Positions 1-11,802 of a stretch of 64,000 bases of DNA are shown here, one piece after another. The notes beneath the pieces were generated by a model. It did not search any database, was not told the origin of the DNA, and saw only the letters and a list, made by a program, of their open reading frames with translations. A program made the translations under genes and the position numbers. Positions within the stretch are counted from its first letter, which is position 1, and each line of letters begins with the position of its first letter. This DNA is from Ipomoea triloba (lineage: Eukaryota > Streptophyta > Magnoliopsida > Solanales > Convolvulaceae), in the NCBI RefSeq assembly GCF_003576645.1, contig NC_044917.1, positions 6,738,683-6,802,682 of the forward strand. The letters run 5' to 3'.

Positions 1-697
1 CCATTCAATTGCTTCCATGGGAACTTCACTTTTTAAGTCTAAGGTTTGGGCTTGTCTGCCTAAAGTATACTTTCTCCTCTTTCCTTTCATCCTTTATTAA
101 ATGCAAAGCAAAAAAAAAATGTTGCTTTTAGTATAATGTGTTATCTTTTATTTATTACTCTCAATATCAATGTTGGTCTTGTCCCTAGTCCAGTCAAGCT
201 TTGGTATTCGACTCTTGGTCAAGCTCTTTCCTCTTCCAGTAACCCATGTCCCATTAACAATAAAGTCTTTAACTTTCTCATCATTGCTTTGTTTTATCTT
301 TATTAATTATTAACCATTAATATTATTGAAAATGATTATTTGTAAGACTTCATGTGTCAATTCATATTAATTGGCACACATGATGATGACATGGTGTTTC
401 AGAAAAACCTAATCCTATCTCTAATTCTATGAGTATAACATTACACATTGTTTTTTAAAAATGTATTTAAAGTTTTCTATTTATATTGGCACCATAAAAT
501 TCCTCATTATTTCTTCTACCCCTCTTCAAACAATTGAAGAACAAACTGCAAATTATTATACCATGGACAAGATAGATCACTAATATAAAGTTCATTTATA
601 GTACACTGCATGTTCATTTTTATTATATTAAATGTTTTTTTTTTGTATACTGAAAGTTCATTATTTTTTGTATACAATATGACAAAGAAACCGACTC

Positions 698-1110
698 TCA
701 GGCTAAGCTATGAGTAGTCTGATCCCCAGATCGCCTAATAAACCTGATGAAAATGTGATTAAAGTTCATGAATAAGCAAATTAAAGGAAGAGTCCCCAGA
801 ATTTTTGTTGAGAGAGTGAATAATTTCCACCTCAATAAAGTCATAATTTTTTTCTTTAGCCAGCTTAAAGCCTCACGAATAGCCATAGTTTCTGCTTCGT
901 TGCAGTTGAAAATTTCACGCCATGGTAGATTTTTCGCCGCAATTAACTCCCCACTTGCATTTCTAAGCACGAAGTCGAAGCCCATTTTGCCTGTATCATT
1001 ATGCACTTATGCACTTTTGCATCAACATTGGGCTTGAGCCATCCTTGTTGGGGTTCTTCACCAGGACTAGAAGATTTGGGTCTACCTTGCAAGGTGAATC
1101 CTGGTCTAAA
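698..1110 (-). pseudogene. Decayed RNase H domain fragment (non-LTR retroelement type, RVT_3)
   Basis: The minus strand encodes pieces of a plant retroelement-type RNase H domain. A leader with GWLKPNVDA is followed by MGFDFVLRNASGELIAA, then EAETMAIREALSWL, then a piece with DFIEVEIIHSLNKNSGDSS, and finally IRRSGDQTTHSLA. These blocks lie in different frames: one shift occurs in an A-rich run near 850-860 and a second near 768-775, so the domain cannot be translated as one protein. The order of blocks and the conserved E and D positions match the RNase H tail found at the end of plant LINE ORF2 and in free-standing RVT_3 proteins. I see no reverse transcriptase next to it, so this is a relic. 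Confidence 0.7.
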
Positions 1111-3342
1111 AAACACAATTTACATACTGAATATTTACATAATTTGAATTGTGAACATTCAATATGTAAATTGTGAACATTAAGTATGTAAATTATAATA
1201 GGTCCATCTTATCAGATGAACCTAAATCCATGGTATAACTATTGCCCGTCCGTTGCAATCGAAGGGTCGGAAGACATGAAAAATTCCATACGAGAAATGC
1301 CATAGTGTAGATTAAACATTGCTTCATGCGAATGGAATTGAACCTATACGTGACAAAACATCATAAGCATGCAACATTTTGGATAAAGCTATTTAATTGG
1401 GTACATTTAATTTGTCAAAGCTTGCATGCATGCATCCAGCCAATTTGTTACGTGGAAAAGCTTGGGCCAATTCAATAATGAATTGAATGTCATGGAAACT
1501 TTAATGCTCAAAAATGATTTCCAAAATCAATCATTTCAAAGGCACATCTTCAAACATGCATGCATATTGAATTGGCGTGATGAGAACATACATAAATAAG
1601 CAATAATGCCTTAATATCATCAGAACGTACACCATAGCTAAATTTCAAGGCTTCATCTATCTATCTGTATCGCAGTAACCAATTCAAGTTGGATCTGGGC
1701 CACCAATTGAAGACAGAGGAGCCTGTTACGTTACTCGTGCAAACACGCGTGAAGCAGCAAATCAAGATAGCATTAATAGAAAAATGTTTTTGCAGAGCAA
1801 TGAAGATATGAGGAATATAATTTGGAAAGGTACACGTGGTTGCTTGGCATAATAAACTTGCTTCAACATATATTTGCAAACTAATAATTGGGTTTGTCGA
1901 ATGGCTGAACCCATGCCGTGGAGGAACCGTCGGGCATGGTCCGATACATTTTTGCTGTCAATTAATTAATCGCATTAACGAAGTTTCCTTAACAGCATGT
2001 ACAAAGAAAGAAGTCCAAAAAACAAACAAACAAAGGAATATGTAACAAACAAAAATAAGCAATCAAAATAGAACTCCTTTAACAAATAGGTCATTCTTAA
2101 GGTGCAATTGTGATGTGATGCTCTAATTTATGCTCTCCCATCAAGATATAATTATAACAAGGAAACATGTAATTTAATCTTTTAATAACACCCATCAACA
2201 ATATAATATAAACTACAAATGCAAGATATGAAATCCAAATATATATTTCAATAAGAATTTAAAGAACTAGGCACATGCGTTTGTAACACTTTATACTCAA
2301 AAATTCCAAAGTAAATTTATTCAGGCATGACTACTTAACATAATCTTTAATACATAAGCTAATGAAGGAAAAATACAACAAACAACAAATTAAAGGGTTT
2401 TTTTTTTTGTTTTTTTTTTAAGGTAAGAGATTCTCCCAAAAAGTGATGTTCTCCTAAATCCAACCCTTATGCCATGCCATGGACTAGGTTTTACACTGCA
2501 GTGGACCCTAGTGCATATGTATGTGCCTTATGTTGTAAATTTTTATGTCGTGTTTTATGAAATTATGTACTTTAAAAGTATGAATTTTGTAATTGAAACA
2601 AATTAGTCTTGTGAAATTTTATGCCTATAAATATAAATTATGTACCTAAATCAGAATTGAAAAAATAGTAAATATATAACATGTGCATGTGCCTTGTCTT
2701 GTTATTTTTTATGTCTTATGTTATGAAATTTTGAACCTTGTCGTTTTGATCGAAGGTCTATAATGCTATGTGGGCATGATCCATGATATAAATTGCTTTA
2801 AATCCCAAGTAGGAATATCAATTGTGTTAGTTATTAATTTCGGGCTAACCCTATCAGACTTATTGTTTTTTTTTTCCAGAGTTTTAAATTATTGGCCCAA
2901 GGCTCATAGGCTCAACTAAGCAGTTAATGTTAATACACTAGAACATCTGAACATTTACATAAATATGACGTATTGTAACTATTTAATTAAATAATAATTA
3001 ATTATAACATTACTTTAAATGACGTTAGGGTTTAGGGTAAAAGGCTTGTAGACTGTGGTGTATAAATTAATATGGCAATTAAGTAATGAAGCACTAATTA
3101 CTTTATCAGAGTCACCCCATGAAGAAGATGCGTTGCTTTCTATGTTGTGGGTGGAAGCATCTAACTAGGCGCTTGTGGAACCAGAATATTCAAACCCATT
3201 CTCATTAATAGCGCGTGGCATTCCAACCCCCTCAAAGATGCGAGCGACCGTTGGTCTCACGCTCAACATTGGCGCGCGAGGCTTAGATGTCATTTTTTAC
3301 GGCCACTTTGCGGTGTGTCGAAGTCACGTGCACTCTTGGATA

Positions 3343-3343
3343 G

Positions 3344-3385
<42 letters not shown>
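3343..3385. repeat. (TTA)n microsatellite
   Basis: About 14 uninterrupted copies of TTA/ATT; simple repeat. Confidence 0.95.
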
Positions 3386-4809
3386 TATCAAACAAAGAAA
3401 TAAATCTATTTACGAAAATGTTATTTTATTCCCAATTTATTTTCTATTGATAATGTACTTAGTACATAACTTAATTGATTAACTGATTTAAAATAATTTT
3501 ATAAATTTTATTTTGTTAATAGTTATAGGGTGCATCTGAAAGCGCTTATAAATCACTGTAGACCAGATATACCACTTGTCTTAGGTGACAAGAACTCTTT
3601 TTTTTTTTTTTTAAATAAGCATTTATGATTTTTTACAATGTAGTATTTGTTACATTATATATACATTCTCAGACATTTTCAGCCCAAAGATTCTATCCTA
3701 CCACCAGAATTCAAACCTATGATACCTATTTAGAATACCAATCAGAATGTCATATCACTACATGTAGTTGGCTTGACAAGAAGTCACGAATAAATATTTG
3801 TATTTGAAGTGATAATCTGTTTAAGTGTATTAAGATGGGTCTCTTTCTCCGTGATCTGGCCACGTTGATGGTGGGATTTTGAGCATATGTCAGTGTCTGA
3901 AATTAGGGATAATGCTGCTTTAATGGCTCTATCATATCATTTTCATTCTCGCATTGACATAACAATAGTTCTGCTAGTTTCTGTTAGTCTAGTTGGCTTG
4001 TGTTTTTGGCCACCATCCCATGTGCCTTGTACCCATAAACACCCCAATTGTCCATCCCATCCCATCCCAACCCATTATATTCTATCCACATAATCACCAT
4101 ATGCCAGATTCAATGCCAACCATAATCAATTTATGAAATCAAAACATTAACACTCATATCATTATTCATTTTCTTTTAATTTGGACAATAGCATTTGTCC
4201 TTTCACACCAAATCACAATTTTAAGTTTTCAATACACATTATGAAATTACTTGTGGACTTGACATATATTGTAGTATAATGCAATTCTAAAGATATATGG
4301 TATATATATTTTTGGGAAAATAATTGTAGCTTGAAGAGATGATAAGATGTGATGATATGTAGATTAAAGAAGACAATAATAATGTGACAGTCAATGATTT
4401 GGGTGTACTTGAAATGGCAATGGAGACAGGAAGTAAAGAAATTAGTTGGATTTAATGGCACCAATAATTCCAGGGAATTAAAGGAACTTACATATGGTGT
4501 ATCTCTCACAACTTATTCATGATTGACAGGACCAAATAAAAGCCCAAGTAACTGCATAGAATCCATGGACAGGCTCATCATAGTATTTGAGTGTTACTAA
4601 AGATATAAATTTTTTTTTTTAAAATATCTTTGAATATCTGTATTACTTTGAGGTTTATTCAAATTCAATATGATTCTTTTTCATTAAGTCTAGTTAAAGT
4701 GTCAAACTATATTCTCTTTTGCATGTGTATTAGTACATGTACATTAGGTGTCTCTTGATAATTAAGTTTTGTCTCTAATAATGTAATGTCTGTTGAGATC
4801 GTGATATAA

Positions 4810-5135
4810 AATGATAAGTCTCTAAACGCATGACATCATAAGAGTCTTCGACAGTCGTGTCCTTTTATCACAATAAATTTGTATTTCTTATGTTAATTTC
4901 ACATTCATCAACAAAATAAATTTTACATGAATAATATTTATGAACTCCGTCAATTCAAAAGAAAAAAATAATAATAAAATTTTACAAATGCATTTTATAT
5001 ATTTCATGATGATTTACTAATCAAGTATCATCTAATCGAGTTTAAATATTGGGCACAAATTTTCGCGCAAAACGCATAGAAAAAACTAGTACAATGATAA
5101 GTCTTTAAACGCATGACATCATAAGAGTCTTCGAC
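4810..5135. repeat. 43-bp direct repeat, 283 bp apart
   Basis: The segment 4810-4852 (AATGATAAGTCTCTAAACGC... to ...GTCTTCGAC) recurs at 5093-5135 with one visible difference (CTCT versus CTTT). The spacer is AT-rich and non-coding. It may be a short tandem-type duplication or the shared ends of a decayed element. Confidence 0.85.
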
Positions 5136-6450
5136 TAGATGAGAAATTAGCTGAGGTTGACTCATCTTCTTCATAATACTTCACTTCTCAATTGCACTAA
5201 TTTAAATTATAGTATTTGAATATAATTTGTTGTAGTTGAAGTTGCAAGTTGCAACCATATATATATATATTTCTTCTTCTTTTTAATTTCATGCAAATGA
5301 CTATTCATATTTGTCATTACGTCATCATTAGATTTTAACAGATATGATGAATTTAACAGATATTTGTCATTATTTCAGAGTGGCTACCAACGACCACTTT
5401 GAAGCGCCCTAGTAGGCATGTGTTTCCCACGCACTCACTGGGACGCACAGTGCGCTCCAAGCGCTCCTTCTAATGTTTTTTTTACTACTCCAAAAACCTA
5501 TTGGAGATGTTCTAAGGAATGATGCAAAGGGTTTGACAATTATTAGTACCTGGCCAATAACAAATGTGAAGGACTTGTCACTTGACATCTAATCACGGAT
5601 AGATGTAAAAGACTTGCACATAACACATAATTCAGATTAGGCACAAAGATACTCAATCAAAGATAAGCGTCCCAGAATCTTAGATGACAGATCATTTGAT
5701 TGTGCTTAAGTCCTTCATGATTATATCCAAAGTATATTATATTTTTGAATTGGGACTCCAAAACCAAGTTTGTACTAAACCTGGCATGTTCCAAACATGT
5801 TTTGGTTCCATTTGATTATATAACAAAAGTCTGACAATAAAACACAACAAATTGCAACTATAATCATAATTTACGGCATGCATGTTTAATGAAATCATAT
5901 ATTTATGTTTTATCTCCATTTGGTCCGTTGATCCAACAGTAGGTCTGTATTAGGCACTAGGCAGGTTGCCAAACGCCACGCTGTAGATCGCGATAGATGA
6001 AGTTACAATTTTACCCCTAAACCCTACCCCTCTTGTGAGCTAAAGACAAACAGCATATCGTCATCTTCTTCCCATTTACTCATCCTCCTCGTGGGCCACT
6101 GGGCCCATTCTCTTCCATCTCTTTCACTCCACACAACATAGGCACTCATTCTATCTAATATCTATCTTCTCTGCAAACAAGAACAGCAAACCCCACATTT
6201 TTTTTTAACAGAACCCAATTCTCATCGCTTCAATTATCGTTCACCATTTGCAAATTGCACAGTCCCTCGCAGTCTTTCAGACCCACTATCAAACATTTCA
6301 TGGGAAAGGGAAAGGGAAAAAGACTGAGGTGAAATTTTTTACAGTATGGACTTGGATAGACCGCATCACAGTCACAGAACTCCAAGCACAAGTACTAGTG
6401 GGGAGCTCTTTGTTTGTTTCACTTCTCGTCTTTCTTCTTCTTCCTCTTCA

Positions 6451-8595
6451 ATGAAGATTTCCAAATCTATACTCAGTCCGGGTCGGGCTCGAGACCCCTC
6501 CGTTTCTCTCTCCACTTCGCTTAGCCGGCGGCTACGCAGCAATGGCAGCATCAAGGCCGGTCAGGCTTCTCCCATGTTCCCTAATTCGGCTAAGAAGCGC
6601 GGGTCGGGTTTTGAGAATCCCGAGCCGTCTTCCCCGAAGGTTACTTGCATTGGGCAAGTCCGGGTGAAGACTAAGAAGAAGGTGAAGCATAACAGAAGCT
6701 TGTCGAAGAGGAGAAGTGGGGATTTGAGTTTCAGGAAATTAGAGCAAGCCCAGGAAGGAATGAATCTGAGCGAGGAAAGGGATAGGCTTTGTCTCCAAAA
6801 CCAGAGGAGTTCGAGCGTCCATTATCAGCAACAAGAATGCAGCGTGCCTCATAGGAACCAGAGGTGGGTTCATTTGCCTTTGACCATTTGCGAGGCTCTT
6901 AGGGCGTTTGGGGCCGAGTTTAGCTGCCTGTTTCCCTGCCGGTCTTCCTGTTTTTCCACCAAACAGGAGAAAGGGAATGGATCTAGGGAGCGTGATCATA
7001 ATGGGCAACAGCAGGAACAGAGATCTTGTGGCGCCGTGTTTGCGAGATGGCTGGTGGCGTTGCAGGACGGGGAAGGAGGAAAAGGGAGGGAGATTGAGCT
7101 GGTGGTGGCAGGCGGAGACGATGAGGAGAGAATAGCGGGCAGACCCAGTACTACAATGAGGAGTTCGAGATCAAGAAGGCATGTGTTTGAGGATATTGAG
7201 TTCAAAGATGAAAGCTTTCAAGCACATAGAGTTGATGGTGAAGAAGCAGCAGAAGAGGAAGAGAAGGCAAGAGTGAGTATTTGTATTCCACCCAAGAACG
7301 CTTTGCTTTTGATGAGGTGTCGATCTGATCCTATGAAAATGGCCGCTCTCACTAATCGGTTTTGGGAAACACCTGCTCCTACAAAAGACGAGGAAAGTGA
7401 TGGTGACGGTCCTGATGGAGATGAAGCCGCAGAGGAACAGCAAGTAGAGATACAAAACGGTGAATCTAAATCTGTAGTCATGGAGAAAGATTGTGACGAA
7501 GAAGTGGCTGAACAGAATGTCGTTTCTTCAGTTAACCTTGAAGAAGAGAAAGAAGAGGACCCAGGAGAAGAAGAAACAACCATGGAATTGGAAGTTGTGA
7601 GTAATGACCAAGAAGAAGCTGAAGTAAAGCCAGAAGAAGAAGAAGAGGCGAAGGAGTTGGAGCTAGAGAATCAACAAGAAGATTCAGATTTGGTATCAGC
7701 TGATTCGCAGATAGATCAACAAAATACAGAAAATGTGGAACCAGATAACCCGATTTCAGAGCAAGAAGTAGGAGAGGAAGAAGGAAGTATGACACCCCTC
7801 TCAACATCTTCACCAATAAACTCCCCAGAACGAGCAAGCTGTGAAACAGAGGAAAAGATAGCATCTCTACCCTTAGAAGCTTCGGTCCAAGAAGAAGATG
7901 CAGAAATTGGAGATGATGAAGACACTGAAGAATCCGAAGAGGAAGATGACGAAAAGGAGGAAGAAGAAGAAGAATCAGAATCAGAGTCAGACACAGAGAT
8001 TGAGAACACAACATTGAAGGAAGAACTGGAAAAAGAAGAGGCAAGTGAGGATGAAAGTGTGAAAAAAGTGTCGAAGAAAGATGTATTGCCAGAGTGTTTG
8101 CTGTTAATGATGTGTGAACCCAAGCTATCTATGGAAGTATCAAAGGAAACATGGGTGTGCAGTACGGATTTCATCAGATGGCTACCGGAGAGGCAACAAC
8201 TCAAAGTAACCAAAACTGACGCCTCTGATGACTCCAAGAAAAGACTCTCTACGGATACCAAAAAATCCTCATCAGCTACTACTAATCCTGCGCCGCCGCC
8301 GGACAAAAAGAACCACCACCTACTTCAGCCGCCACGGTCGTCGTGCTCACTGCCGCCGAGGTCGTCCTGCTCTTTACCGGCGGCAGCAGTTTCCGGCGTG
8401 TCCATGGCGAGTATGATAGAGCAGAAGCTGGTGAACGCCGTGGGATACGAGCCGTTTGTGCTAACCAGGTGTAAGTCGGAGCCGATGAGAACGGCGGCTA
8501 AGCTAGCGGCGGAGCCTTGTTTCTGGAAAAACAGGAAGCTGGAGCCGCATCGTCGCGCCACATTCGGGTTCGGCGCCGCTGGTGTCGGCTTCTGA
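6451..8595 (+). CDS. Large acidic plant-specific protein with repeated L-x-RC[KR]S[DE]PM motif
   Basis: Intronless frame of 714 residues from the ATG at 6451. An in-frame ATG at 6346 would add 35 Ser/Thr-rich residues, but the later start is preferred because MKISKSILSPGRARDPSVSL looks like a conserved plant N-terminus. Visible parts: a basic N-terminal third with KKRGSGFENPEPSSPKVTCI and KVKHNRSLSKRRSG (possible nuclear targeting); the conserved core RWVHLPLTICEALRAFGAEF; then a very acidic low-complexity middle (about residues 240-560, rich in E, D, S). A short motif occurs three times: LLLMRCRSDPMKMA, LLLMMCEPKLSMEV and FVLTRCKSEPMRTA near the C-terminus, each followed by a Trp within about 15 residues. 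I recognise it as a plant family of unknown function and assign no activity. It is not in an operon; the nearest gene is a tRNA 1.3 kb downstream. Confidence 0.85.
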   Translation: MKISKSILSPGRARDPSVSLSTSLSRRLRSNGSIKAGQASPMFPNSAKKRGSGFENPEPSSPKVTCIGQVRVKTKKKVKHNRSLSKRRSGDLSFRKLEQAQEGMNLSEERDRLCLQNQRSSSVHYQQQECSVPHRNQRWVHLPLTICEALRAFGAEFSCLFPCRSSCFSTKQEKGNGSRERDHNGQQQEQRSCGAVFARWLVALQDGEGGKGREIELVVAGGDDEERIAGRPSTTMRSSRSRRHVFEDIEFKDESFQAHRVDGEEAAEEEEKARVSICIPPKNALLLMRCRSDPMKMAALTNRFWETPAPTKDEESDGDGPDGDEAAEEQQVEIQNGESKSVVMEKDCDEEVAEQNVVSSVNLEEEKEEDPGEEETTMELEVVSNDQEEAEVKPEEEEEAKELELENQQEDSDLVSADSQIDQQNTENVEPDNPISEQEVGEEEGSMTPLSTSSPINSPERASCETEEKIASLPLEASVQEEDAEIGDDEDTEESEEEDDEKEEEEEESESESDTEIENTTLKEELEKEEASEDESVKKVSKKDVLPECLLLMMCEPKLSMEVSKETWVCSTDFIRWLPERQQLKVTKTDASDDSKKRLSTDTKKSSSATTNPAPPPDKKNHHLLQPPRSSCSLPPRSSCSLPAAAVSGVSMASMIEQKLVNAVGYEPFVLTRCKSEPMRTAAKLAAEPCFWKNRKLEPHRRATFGFGAAGVGF

Positions 8596-9882
8596 CCCAT
8601 CTGAGCTGTCAAAATGAAAGAGCACCTTTACGGTGTGGTTTGTCGTATTGGTAACTGTAGTCTTCCCTACCAATTAGCCGTTTGTAAATTTCCTTTTAAT
8701 TATTTTTTTCAACCAATTCTGAGCATTAATAGTAATTTTCCGCTTTTGACCTTTCTCTGTACGGGTGGTAATATTTTGCCTGAAACAAATACAGTCAAAT
8801 CGTTCTAACGACTAACGTTCACAACTAACGACACAAACGTGTAACTCTAACATTAAAGTTTAAAGAAGAGAGTTCATGGTCACTCACGCCAACTAAGTTG
8901 ATTAGTAACAGAATATTATTATCCCGAACTCCGAAACCATTCCAATGGGATTGCTTGCATGTTTGATGTGGAAACGAACGTGGACTTATTTCCAGTGACT
9001 AAAAAGGCGGAAATGTTGGGGTGGAACAAAGATAATGATATCTTTAACGTTATTGTACTAGATTGTTTAATAATTTTTTAGATAGGTGTTGATGAATAAG
9101 CGTGGGCGTGCAATTTCCAAGGGAGGGTAGGGGGGAACAATGTTTTGTTTGGCAGAGATTCGAGGGGAGGGCAAGATAAGATCGTCTTTCCCAATTTACT
9201 GACTTTGAGGCTTTTTAGTATTTTAGGGGATTTATTAAAAAGAAGAGGAAAAGGGCGAAATCTAAGGAAAGTGATAAAAGTTGGTTTTGTACCCTTTGGT
9301 CACAGACATGGTAGGGAACTGTGTTTAAACTCTCTGCTTTTGTATGTCCACTTATTATTGCCAGGTTTCACATGCAACATACATATTACATAGTACATAC
9401 CATACATACATACGTACGCATCGCATTATAATACAAAATGTAGGTCCAAAAAGTATCATTTAACTACTATGTTTTTTGGAAACCTAACTTGAACAAAACT
9501 ATTTATCATGTACGGTGTACCTACTACTACTATGTTCTATGATCCATTCTACCTGCCAAGAATAACTGCAATCCAGCTTTCCTTTACCAATGTTATTGGA
9601 CCCTATTGGGCTAACTGCATCATATACTTGTTGGGCTCAATATACATATAATGTATTTTTAATATATTAAAAATTATATTAAATTTATGATCCACAATAA
9701 TTTCAGGGAAAGAAGGGGACAAACTAAAGGGAGGGTGTTAGTGATAGGGGACACATAGCCCAACTTGTTAACAACAACACATCACAAAAACAGGCCGGGA
9801 TACAACTTGTAGGAGTAGTGGTGCAATGGAGGCATGCATGGATACAGTTTGACATATCAGTACCAATCCACAGACACACCCA
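8596..9882. other. 3' flank and intergenic
   Basis: 3' UTR of the preceding gene followed by AT-rich intergenic DNA. 9649-9700 has AT-rich short repeats of the form aatgtatttttaatatattaaa, which also occur near 46.76-46.92 kb and look like remnants of one small element family. No gene seen. Confidence 0.5.
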
Positions 9883-9954
9883 GCCCTTATAGCTCAGTGG
9901 TAGAGCGTCAGTCTTGAAAACTGAAGGTCTGTAGTTCGATCCTGCATGGGGGCA
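9883..9954 (+). tRNA. tRNA gene with threonine-like body and UGA (Ser) anticodon; possible pseudogene
   Basis: The 72 bases fold into a full cloverleaf. Acceptor 9883-9889 pairs with 9947-9953 in all 7 positions (two G:T), with discriminator A9954. The D stem is GCTC/GAGC. Anticodon stem 9908-9912 pairs perfectly with 9920-9924, around loop CTTGAAA. The variable loop is 5 nt (AGGTC) and the T stem is TGTAG/CTGCA. The anticodon at 9915-9917 is TGA, which would read UCA (Ser). But serine tRNAs have a long variable arm, and this one is class I. The body closely resembles plant nuclear tRNA-Thr(UGU) as I remember it; that tRNA differs at base 36 (T to A here). Internal A box (TAGCTCAGTGG) and B box (AGTTCGATCCT) are present. 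No T-run terminator follows within about 45 bases. Confidence 0.8.
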
Positions 9955-10445
9955 CAACACTTAATCGATCAGATTGATCTTACAAAATATGTAACTCTCA
10001 ACAGATATTTTGTTGATTGGCCCCGAGAGAGAGGGGAGGATTTTTTGGAATCACTATTAGTCTGATCTGTTACTCTATCCATTTAGCCTTGCTATACTTG
10101 TAAAAATTTGTAACATGAAACATACAGATACAGAGTAATAATTAATTCATAAACCCAAAATAAAATAATTCCAAACTATTGAGAAAGAGGATATATATAG
10201 TTCAAAAACCAATAATGTTTTCATGGACAGTGGCAAATGTTGAATTTGTACAACATCAAATGCTCCAAAGAGTTGTCCTGTATGAACACACATTAAACCA
10301 AGACATCGTGTACGTTAATGTTTACGGGACAGAGATTAGATCATCGTTAATGCTGAGAGTTAAGATGTAACATACAGTTTGATTAATTAGCATTCCTGGC
10401 GCACGTTTGATGCCACGGCTCTGGCCCAGAATTTGATCTGTGCTT
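9955..10445. other. Intergenic
   Basis: AT-rich sequence between the tRNA and the stop codon of the minus-strand gene at 10446. It contains the presumed 3' UTR of that gene. The first TTTT run that could stop RNA polymerase III after the tRNA lies near 10003. No gene seen. Confidence 0.5.
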
Positions 10446-11276
10446 TCATGATTTCTGAAATGGAGTTGGAGGAGTGCCACAACTCTTAGCCAGCTCTGAA
10501 CAATTTCCTCTTCTTACCACATTATTTTCTTCATCTCTCTCTTGCAACTTCAAACTCATCAACCTCTGATTCAACCCTTCTGTCCTATTATCATAAACGC
10601 TCTTTCTTCCCATCGTTACCTTTCCTTGGTTTTATCTCTTCATAGTCACACCCTGTAATCTTGCTATTTGTCTGTTTTGGTACAATAGAAATGCTACAGC
10701 TTCTTCTCAGACCCTGCAAATTAAATAAGATCGATCGAGTACATGCTTATAAACAATGGATGGAACATATATGTTTTTGTTTTGTTTTGTTTTGTTTTAT
10801 GGTACCTTAACAGAGGGAAGCGGAGGTTGAACTCTTGCATGGTTTAAAGATGCTTGTCTGATCAATTTCCCCATACAAAATTCGCTTTCCTCATCATCGT
10901 CTTCTTCAAATTCTTCCTTTTCTGCAAAACTTGGCAGGGATGATAGTGCCCTTGACAGATGACGACCGCACTGCATTATTTGCTGCTTCTTCATTGTACT
11001 ATAGATTCTAGTTGATGATTCTTTGTTTGTTGGCATTGAAGTTGTCTTCATTAGAGCTGGACCTGCCCGAGTTAGTGTACCTTCTGGGATTTTCTTGATT
11101 GATGAATAAGTTTGTTCCATGGATTTCTCAGCTACTAAATTCATGCCTATGATACTGTTTGAGGTAGAAGGACAAGGCGGATGAGAATGACGTCTCATAT
11201 TGAACATTCTTGATTTCCCATGAAGCGAGTTCCCGAAGAACCAAGTTTCCTCCCTGCCATCATCAACAAGATCCAT
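10446..11276 (-). CDS. Small unknown plant gene, probably two exons with a one-base frameshift in exon 2
   Basis: Exon 1 is open from 11360 down to 10806. The first ATG is 11276 (MDLVDDGREETWFFGNSLHG), but the frame upstream to 11360 (SEDEILLLQLY) also looks coding, so an earlier exon is possible. The exon is Ser-rich with an acidic patch (EEFEEDDDEESEF) and then GKLIRQASLNHARVQPP. A GT donor follows at 10805. The best acceptor is TTTAATTTGCAG, ending at 10714. The frame then reads GLRRSCSISIVPKQ... to ...KGNDGKK, and stops at a TGA just after 10602. In the next frame, exactly from there, SVYDNRTEGLNQRLMSLKLQ... runs to SCGTPPTPFQKS and a TGA at 10446-10448. Two open frames meeting at one point suggest a single-base indel near 10602-10608. 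I do not recognise the family. Confidence 0.45.
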
Positions 11277-11518
11277 ATATAGTTGCAGCAGCAAGATTTC
11301 ATCCTCTGATCTCAGCTTATATGAATGTGCAGTGTGTGTCTGTATATCTAGTAATGACACTGATGTGGGGCTGTGATTAGATTAAATCGAGAGACCATGT
11401 GGGGGGAGATGGATGTCATGTACTCCCAACACTGTTACAGATTTAATGCAGTGTGGGCAGCACAACATTCATCCATCAAAGGAAAACAAAGACAAAGATA
11501 TATGAATTATTTTGTGTG

Positions 11519-11524
<6 letters not shown>

Positions 11525-11591
<67 letters not shown>

Positions 11592-11592
11592 A
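11525..11592. repeat. Compound (TA)n(GA)n microsatellite
   Basis: About 21 TA units run directly into about 12 GA units. Open frames crossing it are artefacts of the repeat. Confidence 0.95.
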
Positions 11593-11802
11593 GGAGGTGT
11601 ATGTAACTATGTATGCATTTAATTGGAAATTGGAAGGAGGTGAAGGGTATGAGGCAATGCCAGCATATGCCCATGTGATGGGGCTGTTGAAAAACAGTGT
11701 GTTAGAGACGACAGCAAATTCACTAAAATATTATTTTTGTTGCTTCCTAGCTAGTAAGTATGTATTTTCAAAAAGAAAAAAAAAAAAAAAAAAAAAAAAA
11801 AA

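Larger units (their letters stand above)
1111..6345. other. Intergenic AT-rich DNA
   Basis: No supportable gene. It holds homopolymer runs, a short telomere-like motif (TTAGGGTTTAGGG) near 3025-3038, the TTA microsatellite at 3343-3385 and the 43-bp direct repeat described separately. Around 5385-5510 is a short GC-richer patch (GCGCCCTAGTAGGCATGTG...) that resembles the GC-rich arms of the inverted repeat near 60.5-60.9 kb. Open frames here are short and show no family resemblance. The last 300 bases are the leader and promoter of the gene at 6451, with a pyrimidine-rich stretch at 6060-6170. Confidence 0.6.

Noticed and set aside
7218..8306. Long minus-strand Ser-rich and Leu-rich frames
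   Set aside because: They are antisense to the acidic GAA/GAG-rich part of the gene at 6451; a composition effect.
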